Assembly: GCF_009930795.1 (NCBI RefSeq)
Contig: NZ_CP017146.1
Coordinates: 1,426,001-1,490,000 of the forward strand
Source of the DNA: Marisediminicola antarctica
GTDB lineage: Bacteria > Actinomycetota > Actinomycetes > Actinomycetales > Microbacteriaceae
Reading direction: 5' to 3'
Length of the DNA stretch: 64,000 nt
In this document: positions 50,603 to 59,539 of the stretch, piece after piece
Position numbering within the stretch: the first letter of the stretch is position 1
How the letters are laid out: the number at the start of each line of letters is the position of its first letter
Notes under the pieces: generated by a model
Databases searched by the model: none
Told to the model about the DNA's origin: nothing
The model's input: the letters and a program-made list of their open reading frames with translations, nothing else
Program-made: the position numbers and the translations under genes

Positions 50603-53600
50603 GTGAGCATCAGTGGATTCCAGCGGCAGGGCGCGGCCGACCGGGCGCCCGCGACGGCCTCCGGCGCTCCCTCCGGCGTCGAGCTCGACCACTCCCAGCG
50701 TGCGGTCGTCGATCTGCCCGACGACGCATCCGCCGCGGTCATCGGCGCCCCAGGTTCAGGGAAGACGACGACGTTGATCGAACTTGTCGCCAACCGGGTG
50801 CTCGAGCGGGGATTCGCGCCGGAGCAGGTGCTTGCCCTCACCCCGAGCCGAAGCACGGCCACGAGGTTGCGCGACATTCTCGCCCTGCGTCTGGCAGTGC
50901 CGACAAACGGTCCGCTCGCGCGCAGCGTCAACTCGCTCGCATTCGAGATTGTCGGCCATGCCACTGCTCTGTCCGGCGGAGCGGTACCGAGGCTGATCAC
51001 CGGCGGCGAGCAGGACCACGACATGGCACAGCTGCTCGCGGGGCACCTCGAAGACGGCACCGGACCAGCCTGGCCTGAACTGCTCGGCCCGCAGGTGCGC
51101 GCGCTCCGCGGGTTCCGTACCGAACTGCGCGACCTGCTCATGCGAATCACCGAATACGGTGTCTCCACCGCTGCGCTGCGTGCTCTCGGCGCCGAGCACG
51201 ACCGCGCCGAGTGGGCCGCTGCCGCCGATTTCTTTGATGAATACCTGGAGGTGAGCGGGTGGCTGCGGCCGGGCCAGTGCGACTCGAGCGAGCTCGTGAA
51301 TCGCGCCGCCGCCGCACTTGAGTCGGGCGAGGTGAGCGCGCGCATCGAGGGCCTGCGCCTGGTGGTTGTCGATGACATGCAGGAGGCCACGGCGTCGACG
51401 CTCACGCTGTTGCGCGGTTTCGCCCGACGCGGTGTCGCGATCGTCGCGCTCGGGGATCCGGATGTCGCCGCGAACGCCTTCCGCGGAGGCGAGCCCGATG
51501 CGCTCGGCCGGTTGTCGAGCCTGCTGCGGCTGCCGAGGGCCGAGACGCACTACCTGCGGTCAGTCCACCGGCAGGTGCCGGAGCTTCGAACCCTGACCTC
51601 TGCGGTCGTCGCGCGAATCGGCACCGCGGCCGCCGGTCCCCAACGGGCAGCGTCTAGCCTGCCGAGCCCGCAGGCTGAATCGGGCCCCGCCACCCCGACC
51701 CCAGACAACCAAGGTCCCTCCGAACCCGCCACCGGTGCCCTTCTGAAGCCGATCGTGCGAATCGAAGCGGCAACGCCGTCGCGGGAGTGGGCCGCGATCG
51801 CGCGGGTACTGCGCCAACGCCACCTCATCGACGGCATCGGACTGAACTCGATGGCTGTTGTGGTGCGCAGCGGCGCGCAGGTGCCCGTCGTCGCCAGGGC
51901 ACTCGCACTCGCCGACGTGCCGACCCGCACCGCGGTCGGTGGCCGGCCGCTGCGCGAGGACCAGTCGGCGAGGGGCCTGCTCGCCGTCGTCGACATCGGG
52001 ATGGGCAGGACGGCGTTGACCCCCGACCTCGCCGTCGACCTGCTGCTGAGCCCGTTCGGTGGACTCGACCGGCTCGGTCTGCGCCGATTGCGCCTCGCGT
52101 TGCGCGCGGAGGAGCTCGCTGGCGGCGGCACACGACAGAGCGACGTGCTGCTCGTCGAGGGACTCGCCGCGTCCGGTCGCTTCACGACCATCGACCACCG
52201 GGTCGCCCGAAACGCCGACCGGCTCGCGCAGACCCTCGCCTCCGTCGGTGAACTGGCGGCGGGCGGCGGCACCGTCGAGGAGCTGCTCTGGCAGGCGTGG
52301 GAGCGCAGCGCGCTGTCCGCGCCGTGGCTCGCCCACGCGCTGGGCGCCGGAATCACGGCAGCCGAGGCCAACCGCAATCTCGACGGCATCGTGGCCCTGT
52401 TCACCGCGGCCAAGCGCTTCGTCGAACGCCAGCCCGGTGCCCCGGCGAGCGTCTTCCTCGACTCGGTGCTCGACGCCGAGGTTCCCGAAGACACGCTGTC
52501 GCCGCAATCCTCCGGCGACGCGGTGCTCGTCACGACACCGTCCGGAGTGGTCGGCCTCGAGTTCGACGTCGTCGTGGTTGCCGGCGTGCAGGAGGGCATC
52601 TGGCCGAACCTGCGGCTGCGCGGCTCGCTGCTCGGCGCCCAGCAGCTCGTCGAGGCCGTCACGGGCCAGGCCGACACCCCCATCGACGCGCGCCGCCTCG
52701 TGCTGCATGATGAGCTGCGGATGTTTGCGCTTGCGGTGTCTCGCGCGCGCCGGCAGGTGGTGGTTGCCGCGGTGGCGAGCGACGACGAGGCGGCGAGCGT
52801 CTTCTTCAGCTTCCTCCCACCTGATGTTCCCGTGAGCGATACCTCCGCGATGCCGCCGCTGTCGCTGCGCGGCTTCACCGGCCGGCTGCGGCGCGAGCTC
52901 GTGCAGCCGAACCGGGCGCCAGCTGAGCGCGCCGCCGCGGCATCCGCCCTCGCCCACCTCGCGGTCGAAGGGGTTCCCGGCGCCAGCCCCGATGAGTGGC
53001 TGGGGCTCCTTCCGCCGTCGACGACCGAGCCGCTCTACCTCGACGACGAGAGCATTCCGGTCTCCCCGTCGGCGCTCGGCTCGCTCGAGGACTCCCCGCT
53101 CGACTGGTTCATCGGCTCGGTCGCCGGCACGCGGGCCAGCAGCGCGATGGCGATCGGAACAATCATCCACTGGGCGATGGAGACCGCAACCGACGCGAGC
53201 GTCGACTCCCTTTTCGCGGCGATCGAGGGCCGCTGGGGCGAGCTACTGTTCGAATCCCCGTGGATGTCCGAGCACCAGAAGCTCGCCGCCCGCCGCCTCG
53301 CCGCTGGCGTGGCCGAGTATCTCGCCGACTTCGACCGCGACGGCAAGCAGCTCGTCGCCGCCGAGGGACGATTCCAGCTCGAGATCGGGCGTGCCACCGT
53401 GAATGGCTCGATCGACCGGGTCGAGCGCGCGGCCGACGGAGCGGTGGTGATCGTCGACCTCAAGACCGGTCGGGCGATCACGAGGCAGAACGAGATCGAC
53501 GAGCATCCACAGCTGGGCGCGTACCAACTCGCCTATGCCGATGGCAAGCTCGACGAATTTCTCGATGCGCTCGGCGCCCACAGCGGCGGGGGAGCGAAGC

Positions 53601-53821
53601 TGCTCTTCGTCAAGGAGGGGCTGCGCGGCAAGAGCTACCGGGTCGCCGAGCAGGCGCAGCTCGACGCCGAGGCGCTCGACGGATTCCGTCGACGGATCAG
53701 CCAGGCAGCGGCTCTGATGGCCGCGGCCGAGTTCAAGGGAACCTTGGACCTGACCGGCTGGGGTGCCTCGGTCGATTGCGCGGCGAAGCTCCACCGGGTG
53801 AAGGCGGTATCCAGTGATTGA
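50603..53821 (+). CDS. adnA: AdnA subunit of the AdnAB double-strand-break resection motor
   Basis: 1072-residue UvrD-like helicase/RecB-like nuclease. Walker A is GAPGSGKTTT (Lys 54). Motif II reads VVVDDMQE instead of the usual DExQD, so the ATPase may be weak or altered. Motif VI is AVSRARRQ. The C-terminal nuclease has SIDRVE, then IVDLKTG (Asp 952, Lys 954) and QLGAYQLAYADG. AdnAB replaces RecBCD in mycobacteria and relatives: it unwinds and resects broken ends. The start is GTG 50603. Its stop overlaps the adnB start by eight bases, so the subunits are coupled. Confidence 0.9.
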   Translation: MSISGFQRQGAADRAPATASGAPSGVELDHSQRAVVDLPDDASAAVIGAPGSGKTTTLIELVANRVLERGFAPEQVLALTPSRSTATRLRDILALRLAVPTNGPLARSVNSLAFEIVGHATALSGGAVPRLITGGEQDHDMAQLLAGHLEDGTGPAWPELLGPQVRALRGFRTELRDLLMRITEYGVSTAALRALGAEHDRAEWAAAADFFDEYLEVSGWLRPGQCDSSELVNRAAAALESGEVSARIEGLRLVVVDDMQEATASTLTLLRGFARRGVAIVALGDPDVAANAFRGGEPDALGRLSSLLRLPRAETHYLRSVHRQVPELRTLTSAVVARIGTAAAGPQRAASSLPSPQAESGPATPTPDNQGPSEPATGALLKPIVRIEAATPSREWAAIARVLRQRHLIDGIGLNSMAVVVRSGAQVPVVARALALADVPTRTAVGGRPLREDQSARGLLAVVDIGMGRTALTPDLAVDLLLSPFGGLDRLGLRRLRLALRAEELAGGGTRQSDVLLVEGLAASGRFTTIDHRVARNADRLAQTLASVGELAAGGGTVEELLWQAWERSALSAPWLAHALGAGITAAEANRNLDGIVALFTAAKRFVERQPGAPASVFLDSVLDAEVPEDTLSPQSSGDAVLVTTPSGVVGLEFDVVVVAGVQEGIWPNLRLRGSLLGAQQLVEAVTGQADTPIDARRLVLHDELRMFALAVSRARRQVVVAAVASDDEAASVFFSFLPPDVPVSDTSAMPPLSLRGFTGRLRRELVQPNRAPAERAAAASALAHLAVEGVPGASPDEWLGLLPPSTTEPLYLDDESIPVSPSALGSLEDSPLDWFIGSVAGTRASSAMAIGTIIHWAMETATDASVDSLFAAIEGRWGELLFESPWMSEHQKLAARRLAAGVAEYLADFDRDGKQLVAAEGRFQLEIGRATVNGSIDRVERAADGAVVIVDLKTGRAITRQNEIDEHPQLGAYQLAYADGKLDEFLDALGAHSGGGAKLLFVKEGLRGKSYRVAEQAQLDAEALDGFRRRISQAAALMAAAEFKGTLDLTGWGASVDCAAKLHRVKAVSSD

Positions 53822-56800
53822 GGGCAACCAGCAGGACGCGGAGCGTCGGCACGTCAGTGCCTATGACATTGCCGACGCGCTCGGGCAGCCGCGGCCGACC
53901 GAGCAGCAGCGCGCCGTCATCGAGGCCGAGCTCGCGCCGGCGCTCGTCATCGCGGGGGCGGGCAGCGGCAAGACCGAGACGATGGCCAACCGGGTGCTGT
54001 GGCTTCTGGCCAACGGCCACGCGACCGCCGGGCAGGTTCTCGGCCTCACCTTTACCCGCAAGGCGGCCGGCGAGCTCGCCACCCGCATCCGCGAACGCAT
54101 CGCCCAGCTTGCTGAGAAGGGCCTCGTCGCGGGCGACTACGACGCCTTCGACCCGCCGCTGGTCGCCACCTACAACTCGTTCGCCAACACGATCTTCCGC
54201 GACAACGCGATTCTGCTCGGGCGGGAGAGCGACGGCGCCGTGCTGGGCGAGGCCTCGGCCTGGCAGCTCGCCCGGCGCATCGTGGTCGCGAGCGGCGACG
54301 AACGTCTCGCCGGCCTCGGCCGCTCGGTCGACACCCTTACCAAAGACATGCTCACCCTCAGCCGGGCGATCAGCGAGAACGTGGTCGACCCGGCCGACGT
54401 CGTCGCGATGGCCGAGCGCTTCGCGTCGGTCGCCGACCTGCCGCTGGGCGGCAAGGGCGCCTACGCCGAGGTCGACAAGCTCGCGGCGAAGGTCGGCGCC
54501 CTGCCGGTTCTGGTCGAGCTCGCGGCCGAGTTCGCCGCGACGAAGACGGCGCGCGGCTTCGTGGAGTACTCCGACCAGGTGGCGCTCGCCCTCGAGATCG
54601 TGCGCGGTGTGCCAGCGGTCGTCGCCGACTTCCGCGACCGGTACCGCATCGTGCTGCTCGACGAATACCAGGACACCTCCGTTGTGCAGACCTGGCTGCT
54701 CGCCGAGCTGTTCGCCGACCACGCCGTGATGGCCGTCGGCGACCCGAACCAGTCGATCTACGGCTGGCGCGGCGCGAGTGCGGCGAACCTCGAGGGCTTC
54801 GGGCGGCAGTTCGGCGCGGCCGATGCCGGCGGCGTGCAGCAGTTCGCCCTCTCGACGAGTTGGCGCAACGGCCACGACATCCTCGCGGTCGCGAACGCCA
54901 TCGTCGAGCCGCTCGCGGGAGAGAGCACCGTTCGGGTGCAGCGCCTCGAGGCCTCCCCGGCGGCATCCCGCCTCAGGGTCGAGGTGGTGTTCGAGCAGAC
55001 GCTCGCCGACGAGGCCGACGCGGCAGCCCGCTGGCTGCGCGACCAGTTGGCCACGGCGCCGGGTGCCTGGGCGGAAGGCAAGCCCGCCGCCGATTCTCCG
55101 CCGAGCGCCTCGATGCTGTTCCGGGCCCGCAAGACGCAGGGCGTATTCATCGATGCGCTGCGTCGCCACGGCGTGCCGTTCCACGTGCTCGGCGTCGGCG
55201 GGCTGCTGGCCGAGCCGGAGATTGCCGACCTCGTCTGCGCCCTCACAGTCGTCGGCGATCCGTCGGCGGGCTCCGAGCTCGTGCGCCTGCTCGCCGGGGC
55301 ACACTGGCGCGTCGGAGTGCGGGACCTCAAAGGGCTCGGGCGGGTCGCATCCTGGCTCGCCAGCCGCGACTACGCCCAGAAGCCGCTCGACGACGACCTT
55401 CGCACTCTGCTGCGCAACTCGGTCGCTGACGGCGAGGGCGGGTCGATCATCGACGCACTCGACTTTGTCGCCACCGCGAGGCCCGGTCACGGTGCGCTCG
55501 GCGTGTTCAGCGACCTGGGGCTTACGCGGCTGCGCTCCGCCGGGCACACCTTCGCCCGGCTGCGCGCCCGGTCCGGGCTCGACCTGCTCGACTTCGTCAC
55601 CTTCGTCGAGCAGGAGCTCCGCCTCGACATCGAGGTGATCGCGAACGAGACCCATTCGCTTGGCGGGGCAAACATGGACGCGTTCTTCGACGCGCTGTCC
55701 GGCTACCTCGCGGTCGACGAGTCCGCCTCGCTCAGCGGATTCCTCGGGTGGCTGCGCGAGGCCGAGTGGCGCGACGGACTCGCCCCGCGGCCGGAGGAGC
55801 CGGAACCGGGCACAGTGCAGCTGATGACGATCCACGGGGCCAAGGGGCTCGAGCACGACATTGTGGTCGTGCCGCGGATGGTCAGCGGCGAGCTGCCGGG
55901 CAACCCGGGGGACGGCTACACGGGCTGGCTGTCCTACGGCACGCTGCCCTACGAATTCCGCGGCGACGCGGCCGAGCTGCCGGTCTTCGAGTGGCAGGGC
56001 GCCGAGACCCGCAAGGAGCTCGTGGCCGAGCAGAAGCTGTTCTCGGAGCGGGTCCGCGCGAGACACGAGCTCGAGGAACGCCGACTGGCCTACGTCGCCG
56101 TCACCCGCGCCCGCCACGCGCTGCTGCTCACCGGGTCGTTCTGGGCGAGCCAGACCAAGCCGCGAACGCCGAGCCCGTTCCTGCTGCCGCTCGCCGAGGC
56201 GGGCGTGATCGGGGCGCTCCCCGAGGCTCCAGACAACGAGAGCAACCCCGCCGGCGACCACGTCGACACCCTCACCTGGCCGCTCGACCCGCTCGGCGAC
56301 CGTCGCGTGCGGGTCGAGTGGGCCGCCGGTGCGGTGCGGGCCGCTGCTCCCGGCGACGAGGGCCGCTGGGCGCGCGACCTCGACCTGCTGCTCGAGGAGC
56401 GGCGGCGGCGCCTGCGCGAGGGGACGGTCGTCGACGTGCCCAGTCGGGTCTCCGCATCCCGGTTCAAGGACTTCGTCACCGACCCGGCCGCAGTCGCGGC
56501 GAGCCTGCGCCGGCCGATGCCCGAGCGTCCGTACCGGGCAACCCGCCTCGGCACCCTGTTCCACGACTGGGTCGAGCAGCGATACGGCATCGGCGGATCC
56601 ACTGACGTGATCGATGCACTCGCGCGAGAGATCGACGACGATGACCCCCCGATCGAGCTCGAGGAACTCGACCGGCTGAAGCGCACATTCGAGCGGTCTG
56701 CGTGGGCGGGCCTCGCCGCGGTGGATGTCGAGCGCGAAATTCACCTTCCCCTCGACGGCCAGGTCATCATCTGCAAGATCGACGCCGTGTACTTCGACGG

Positions 56801-57038
56801 CGAGCGCTATCAGGTCGTTGACTGGAAGACCGGCAAGGCGCCGAAGGATGCCGCGGACCTCGAGCAGAAGCAGTTGCAGCTCGCGCTCTACCGGCTGGCC
56901 TACGCCCGCTGGAAGGGAATCGACCCCGACCTCATCGACGCCGTGTTCTATTTCGTCAGCGACGACACGATTGTCACGCCCCAGCGCATCTTCGACGAGG
57001 ACGAGCTCGTGGAACTATGGCGGGCCGTGGCCGGCTGA
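53814..57038 (+). CDS. adnB: AdnB subunit of the AdnAB helicase-nuclease
   Basis: 1074-residue protein. The UvrD helicase part has Walker A AGAGSGKTET (Lys 53), motif II LLDEYQDTS, SWRNGHDIL and motif VI YVAVTRARHAL. All are canonical, so AdnB is probably the main motor. The nuclease at the C terminus has ICKIDAVYF and VVDWKTGKAP (Asp 1003, Lys 1005), then QLQLALYRLAYA. The start is GTG 53814, eight bases inside adnA. Together with AdnA it processes double-strand breaks for repair. Confidence 0.95.
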   Translation: MIEGNQQDAERRHVSAYDIADALGQPRPTEQQRAVIEAELAPALVIAGAGSGKTETMANRVLWLLANGHATAGQVLGLTFTRKAAGELATRIRERIAQLAEKGLVAGDYDAFDPPLVATYNSFANTIFRDNAILLGRESDGAVLGEASAWQLARRIVVASGDERLAGLGRSVDTLTKDMLTLSRAISENVVDPADVVAMAERFASVADLPLGGKGAYAEVDKLAAKVGALPVLVELAAEFAATKTARGFVEYSDQVALALEIVRGVPAVVADFRDRYRIVLLDEYQDTSVVQTWLLAELFADHAVMAVGDPNQSIYGWRGASAANLEGFGRQFGAADAGGVQQFALSTSWRNGHDILAVANAIVEPLAGESTVRVQRLEASPAASRLRVEVVFEQTLADEADAAARWLRDQLATAPGAWAEGKPAADSPPSASMLFRARKTQGVFIDALRRHGVPFHVLGVGGLLAEPEIADLVCALTVVGDPSAGSELVRLLAGAHWRVGVRDLKGLGRVASWLASRDYAQKPLDDDLRTLLRNSVADGEGGSIIDALDFVATARPGHGALGVFSDLGLTRLRSAGHTFARLRARSGLDLLDFVTFVEQELRLDIEVIANETHSLGGANMDAFFDALSGYLAVDESASLSGFLGWLREAEWRDGLAPRPEEPEPGTVQLMTIHGAKGLEHDIVVVPRMVSGELPGNPGDGYTGWLSYGTLPYEFRGDAAELPVFEWQGAETRKELVAEQKLFSERVRARHELEERRLAYVAVTRARHALLLTGSFWASQTKPRTPSPFLLPLAEAGVIGALPEAPDNESNPAGDHVDTLTWPLDPLGDRRVRVEWAAGAVRAAAPGDEGRWARDLDLLLEERRRRLREGTVVDVPSRVSASRFKDFVTDPAAVAASLRRPMPERPYRATRLGTLFHDWVEQRYGIGGSTDVIDALAREIDDDDPPIELEELDRLKRTFERSAWAGLAAVDVEREIHLPLDGQVIICKIDAVYFDGERYQVVDWKTGKAPKDAADLEQKQLQLALYRLAYARWKGIDPDLIDAVFYFVSDDTIVTPQRIFDEDELVELWRAVAG

Positions 57039-57199
57039 CCGCCCTCGGCACCGCCCTCGGCCCGGCATTCCGCCTACTCGCCCACCTCGGCGTCTATGAG
57101 CGCTTCATCAACCGACAGCGCCTCACCCACACCCTTGTGACCAACCTGCGCGACGCGCTCGAAGCGGAGCTACGGCCGGCGGGCGCGCTGCACCGATAG
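57017..57199 (+). CDS. Possible small protein after adnB
   Basis: A 60-residue frame starts at ATG 57017 inside the last codons of adnB. It reads MAGRGRLTALGTALGPAFRL and then LGVYERFINRQRLTHTLVTN. The rest has a normal amino-acid mix with no obvious membrane helix. It has no clear ribosome-binding site, and I do not recognise it. It may be real and coupled, or only an open frame. Confidence 0.3.
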   Translation: MAGRGRLTALGTALGPAFRLLAHLGVYERFINRQRLTHTLVTNLRDALEAELRPAGALHR

Positions 57200-57209
57200 T
57201 CCGGCGCAC

Positions 57210-58072
57210 TCAGCCCGCGGCCAGAGAGCTCGGCCGCTTCAGGATGGCCGAGACGAGGGCCTCGATCGGCTCCCGTGCCGTCGCCGGGTTGGCAAGCAGC
57301 GCGAATTCCACCTCGCCGAGGGCAGGAAGGTCGAACGCGTTCGTCACGTCGACGAGGTCGGGCGGGATCATCGTCTGCGGGAACACCGCAATGCCGATGC
57401 CCGCGCGGGCAGCCGCGATCACGCCGTTCACCTCGCGCGTGTTGCAGGTGATGCGCCACGTGCGCCCTGACTCCTCGAGGGCGTGGATTGCGGCGGCGCG
57501 GCTGATGCTCGGCGCCTGGTATGCGATGAGCGGCACGTGCGCGGCCGGGTCGAGAGTGAGGGACTTGTGCGCGGCCCAGACGAGCCGCTCCCGGCGCACC
57601 ACGCGCCCGTCGGATTCGCCCGGCTCCTGCTTCACGAAGACGAGGTCGAGCTGCCCGGCCCCCAGCCGGCGCGACAGCACCCCGCTCTGGTTCACGGTGA
57701 GCTCGAGGTTGATGTGCGGGTAGAGCTGGCGGAAGTCGCGCAGAATCTGCGGCAGCTGGGTCAGCGCGATGTCATCGGCCGAACCGAACCGAACCGAAGC
57801 CGCCCGCGCATCGCCGACCCGGTGAAGTACGCCGTCGCCTCGTCGTGCGCGGCGAGGATGGTGCGGGCAAACCCCACCATCGCGTCGCCGTTGTCAGTGA
57901 GGCGCACGTCGCGCGTGTCGCGCGCCACCAGGATGCGCCCCGCCGCCTTCTCCAGCTTGCGGATGTGCTGCGACACCGTCGGCTGGCTGAGCGACAGAAG
58001 CTCGGCGGAGCGGGTGAAACTTAGCGTCTCGGCTACCGAGATGAAGGTCTTCAGGAGCACGGGATCGAACAC
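57210..58072 (-). pseudogene. LysR-family regulator interrupted by a CCGAA repeat frameshift
   Basis: The N-terminal part (58072 down to about 57799) reads FDPVLLKTFISVAETLSFTRSA and SQPTVSQHIRKLEKAAGR, a normal LysR helix-turn-helix. It runs out of frame in (CCGAA)4. The effector domain continues in another frame from FGSADDIALTQLPQ to the end (NQSGVLSRRLGAGQLDLVFV and later). Removing one five-base unit restores 858 bases, or 285 residues, a normal LysR length. The start GTG 58072 has the leaderless -10 TAGGGT seven bases before. It is divergent from the MFS gene with a T-N11-A box between. It could be phase-variable, decayed, or a sequencing error. Confidence 0.85.
57779..57798 (+). repeat. 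Pentanucleotide repeat (CCGAA)4 in the LysR gene
   Basis: Four perfect CCGAA units. Three units would keep the LysR frame open; four put it out of frame. Slipped-strand change by one unit would switch the gene. Confidence 0.9.
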
Positions 58073-58079
58073 GAAACCG

Positions 58080-58085
58080 ACCCTA
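58080..58085 (-). promoter_or_regulatory. Leaderless -10 of the interrupted LysR gene (TAGGGT)
   Basis: Complement of ACCCTA. Seven bases separate it from GTG 58072, which supports that start over the ATG at 58120. Confidence 0.6.
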
Positions 58086-58087
58086 TC

Positions 58088-58102
58088 ATTGAGAAAACCA
58101 AT
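58088..58102. promoter_or_regulatory. LysR-type T-N11-A box
   Basis: ATTG-AGAAAAC-CAAT is a 15-base dyad with the T-N11-A spacing typical of LysR-family sites. It lies between the LysR gene and the MFS gene. Confidence 0.65.
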
Positions 58103-58147
58103 GGGACTTATAGGATCCATTATTTCCTGTTATGACGGCGCCGAGCA

Positions 58148-58153
58148 TACGGT
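58148..58153 (+). promoter_or_regulatory. Leaderless -10 of the MFS gene (TACGGT)
   Basis: TACGGT ends six bases before GTG 58160. Confidence 0.55.
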
Positions 58154-58159
58154 GGAGCA

Positions 58160-59539
58160 GTGGCTCCGACAACCAATAACATCGCTCCCGCCACCGAACC
58201 CATCCCGCTGGTGCTCGACCGCCCCCGCTGGCGGGACACGTTCGATTCCCTGCGCATCCGCAACTACCGGCTCTACGTTCTCTCGCAGGTCGTGGCGAAC
58301 ACCTCGGTGTGGATGCAGCGCATCGCGATCGACTGGCTCGTGCTCGAGCTCACCGGCAGCGTGGCGCTCGTCGGCGTCACAGTGGCCCTGCAGTTCGGCC
58401 CGATCCTGCTGTTCGGCGCCTGGGGCGGCGTGATCGCCGACCGGTACGCGAAACGCTCGCTGCTGATCCAGACTCAGTCGGTGGTCGTCGTGCTCTGCGC
58501 GCTCCTCGCCACTCTCACCATCGCCGGGGTTGTGCAGGTCTGGCATGTCTTCCTTGCCGCCTTCCTGCTCGGAACCGCCGCCGCCGTCGACGGACCGGCA
58601 CGCTCTGCCTTCATCTCCGAGATGGTCGGGCACTCGCGGCTGCGCAATGCCATCAGCGTCAACGCGTCCATCTTCCATCTCGGAGGGATGCTCGGGCCCG
58701 CCCTGAGCGGGATGCTCATCGTGCTCGTCGGGTCCGGCTGGTCGATCGCCGCCAACGCGGTCGCCGGCCTCGTGGTGCTTTCCGCACTCGGCGCGATGCG
58801 CGTGGGCGAGCTGCGCCCCTCGCCCCGCCTCACCCGCAGCACCGGCCAGATCCGCGCCGCCGTGCGATACGCGCTGTCCAAGCCCGCGATCTTCTGGAGC
58901 CTCGTCACCCTGTTCTTCGTGTCGACGTTCGGCATGTCGCTTCCCGTGCTGCTCGCGGCGATGGCGAACGACGTCTACGAGACGGGAGCACGCGGCTATG
59001 GCCTGTACAGCTCGCTCGCGGCCGTCGGCGCGTTCCTGGGCGCCCTGCTCTCGACCAGGCGGACGAGCCTGCGGCTGCGCTCGATCGTCGGAGGGGCGAT
59101 TGTCTACGGACTGATCACCGCGGCGGCGGGCTTTGCGCCGGTCGTCGGCGTCTTCCTGGTCGCGCTCGTCGGCATCGGGCTGTCCCGGCTGCTGTTCGCG
59201 ATGGCGGCGGAGTCAATGACGCAGCTGTCGTCGAACACCAGCATCCGCGGTCGCGTGATGTCGCTCTACATCATGGTTCTGCTCGGCGGACAGGCGGTCG
59301 GCGGCCCGCTCATGGGCTGGATCGCCGAGGAGTGGGGCGCGCGCCTGGCACTTGCTGTCGCGGGTCTGGTGCCGGCGATCGCAGGCATCGCGATCGCCGC
59401 GACCCTCGCGCGCACGGGCGAACTCACCCTCCGCGTGAGCATCCGCACCCCGCGGGTTCCCGTGCGCATCGTGTCGCGGCCGCGCGGCTCCGGCGGGTGC
59501 GCCGCTGATGCACGTGCGGACGAGTCGCAAGCCGGCTAG
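58160..59539 (+). CDS. MFS transporter, probable exporter
   Basis: 459-residue, about 12-helix major facilitator. The opening RDTFDSLRIRNYRLYVLSQVVANTSVWMQRIAIDWLV and the loop GGVIADRYAKRSLL fit the MFS_3/EntS-like group of exporters, which export siderophores or drugs. The substrate is not shown. It has a basic C-terminal tail. The start is GTG 58160. The divergent LysR gene is the likely regulator. Its stop overlaps the stop of the convergent phosphotransferase on the same CTAG. Confidence 0.88.
   Translation: MAPTTNNIAPATEPIPLVLDRPRWRDTFDSLRIRNYRLYVLSQVVANTSVWMQRIAIDWLVLELTGSVALVGVTVALQFGPILLFGAWGGVIADRYAKRSLLIQTQSVVVVLCALLATLTIAGVVQVWHVFLAAFLLGTAAAVDGPARSAFISEMVGHSRLRNAISVNASIFHLGGMLGPALSGMLIVLVGSGWSIAANAVAGLVVLSALGAMRVGELRPSPRLTRSTGQIRAAVRYALSKPAIFWSLVTLFFVSTFGMSLPVLLAAMANDVYETGARGYGLYSSLAAVGAFLGALLSTRRTSLRLRSIVGGAIVYGLITAAAGFAPVVGVFLVALVGIGLSRLLFAMAAESMTQLSSNTSIRGRVMSLYIMVLLGGQAVGGPLMGWIAEEWGARLALAVAGLVPAIAGIAIAATLARTGELTLRVSIRTPRVPVRIVSRPRGSGGCAADARADESQAG

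Noticed and set aside
53733-56744. 1003-residue open frame on the minus strand
   Set aside because: It is antisense to adnB, whose helicase and nuclease motifs are all on the plus strand. Long opposite frames are common at this GC content.
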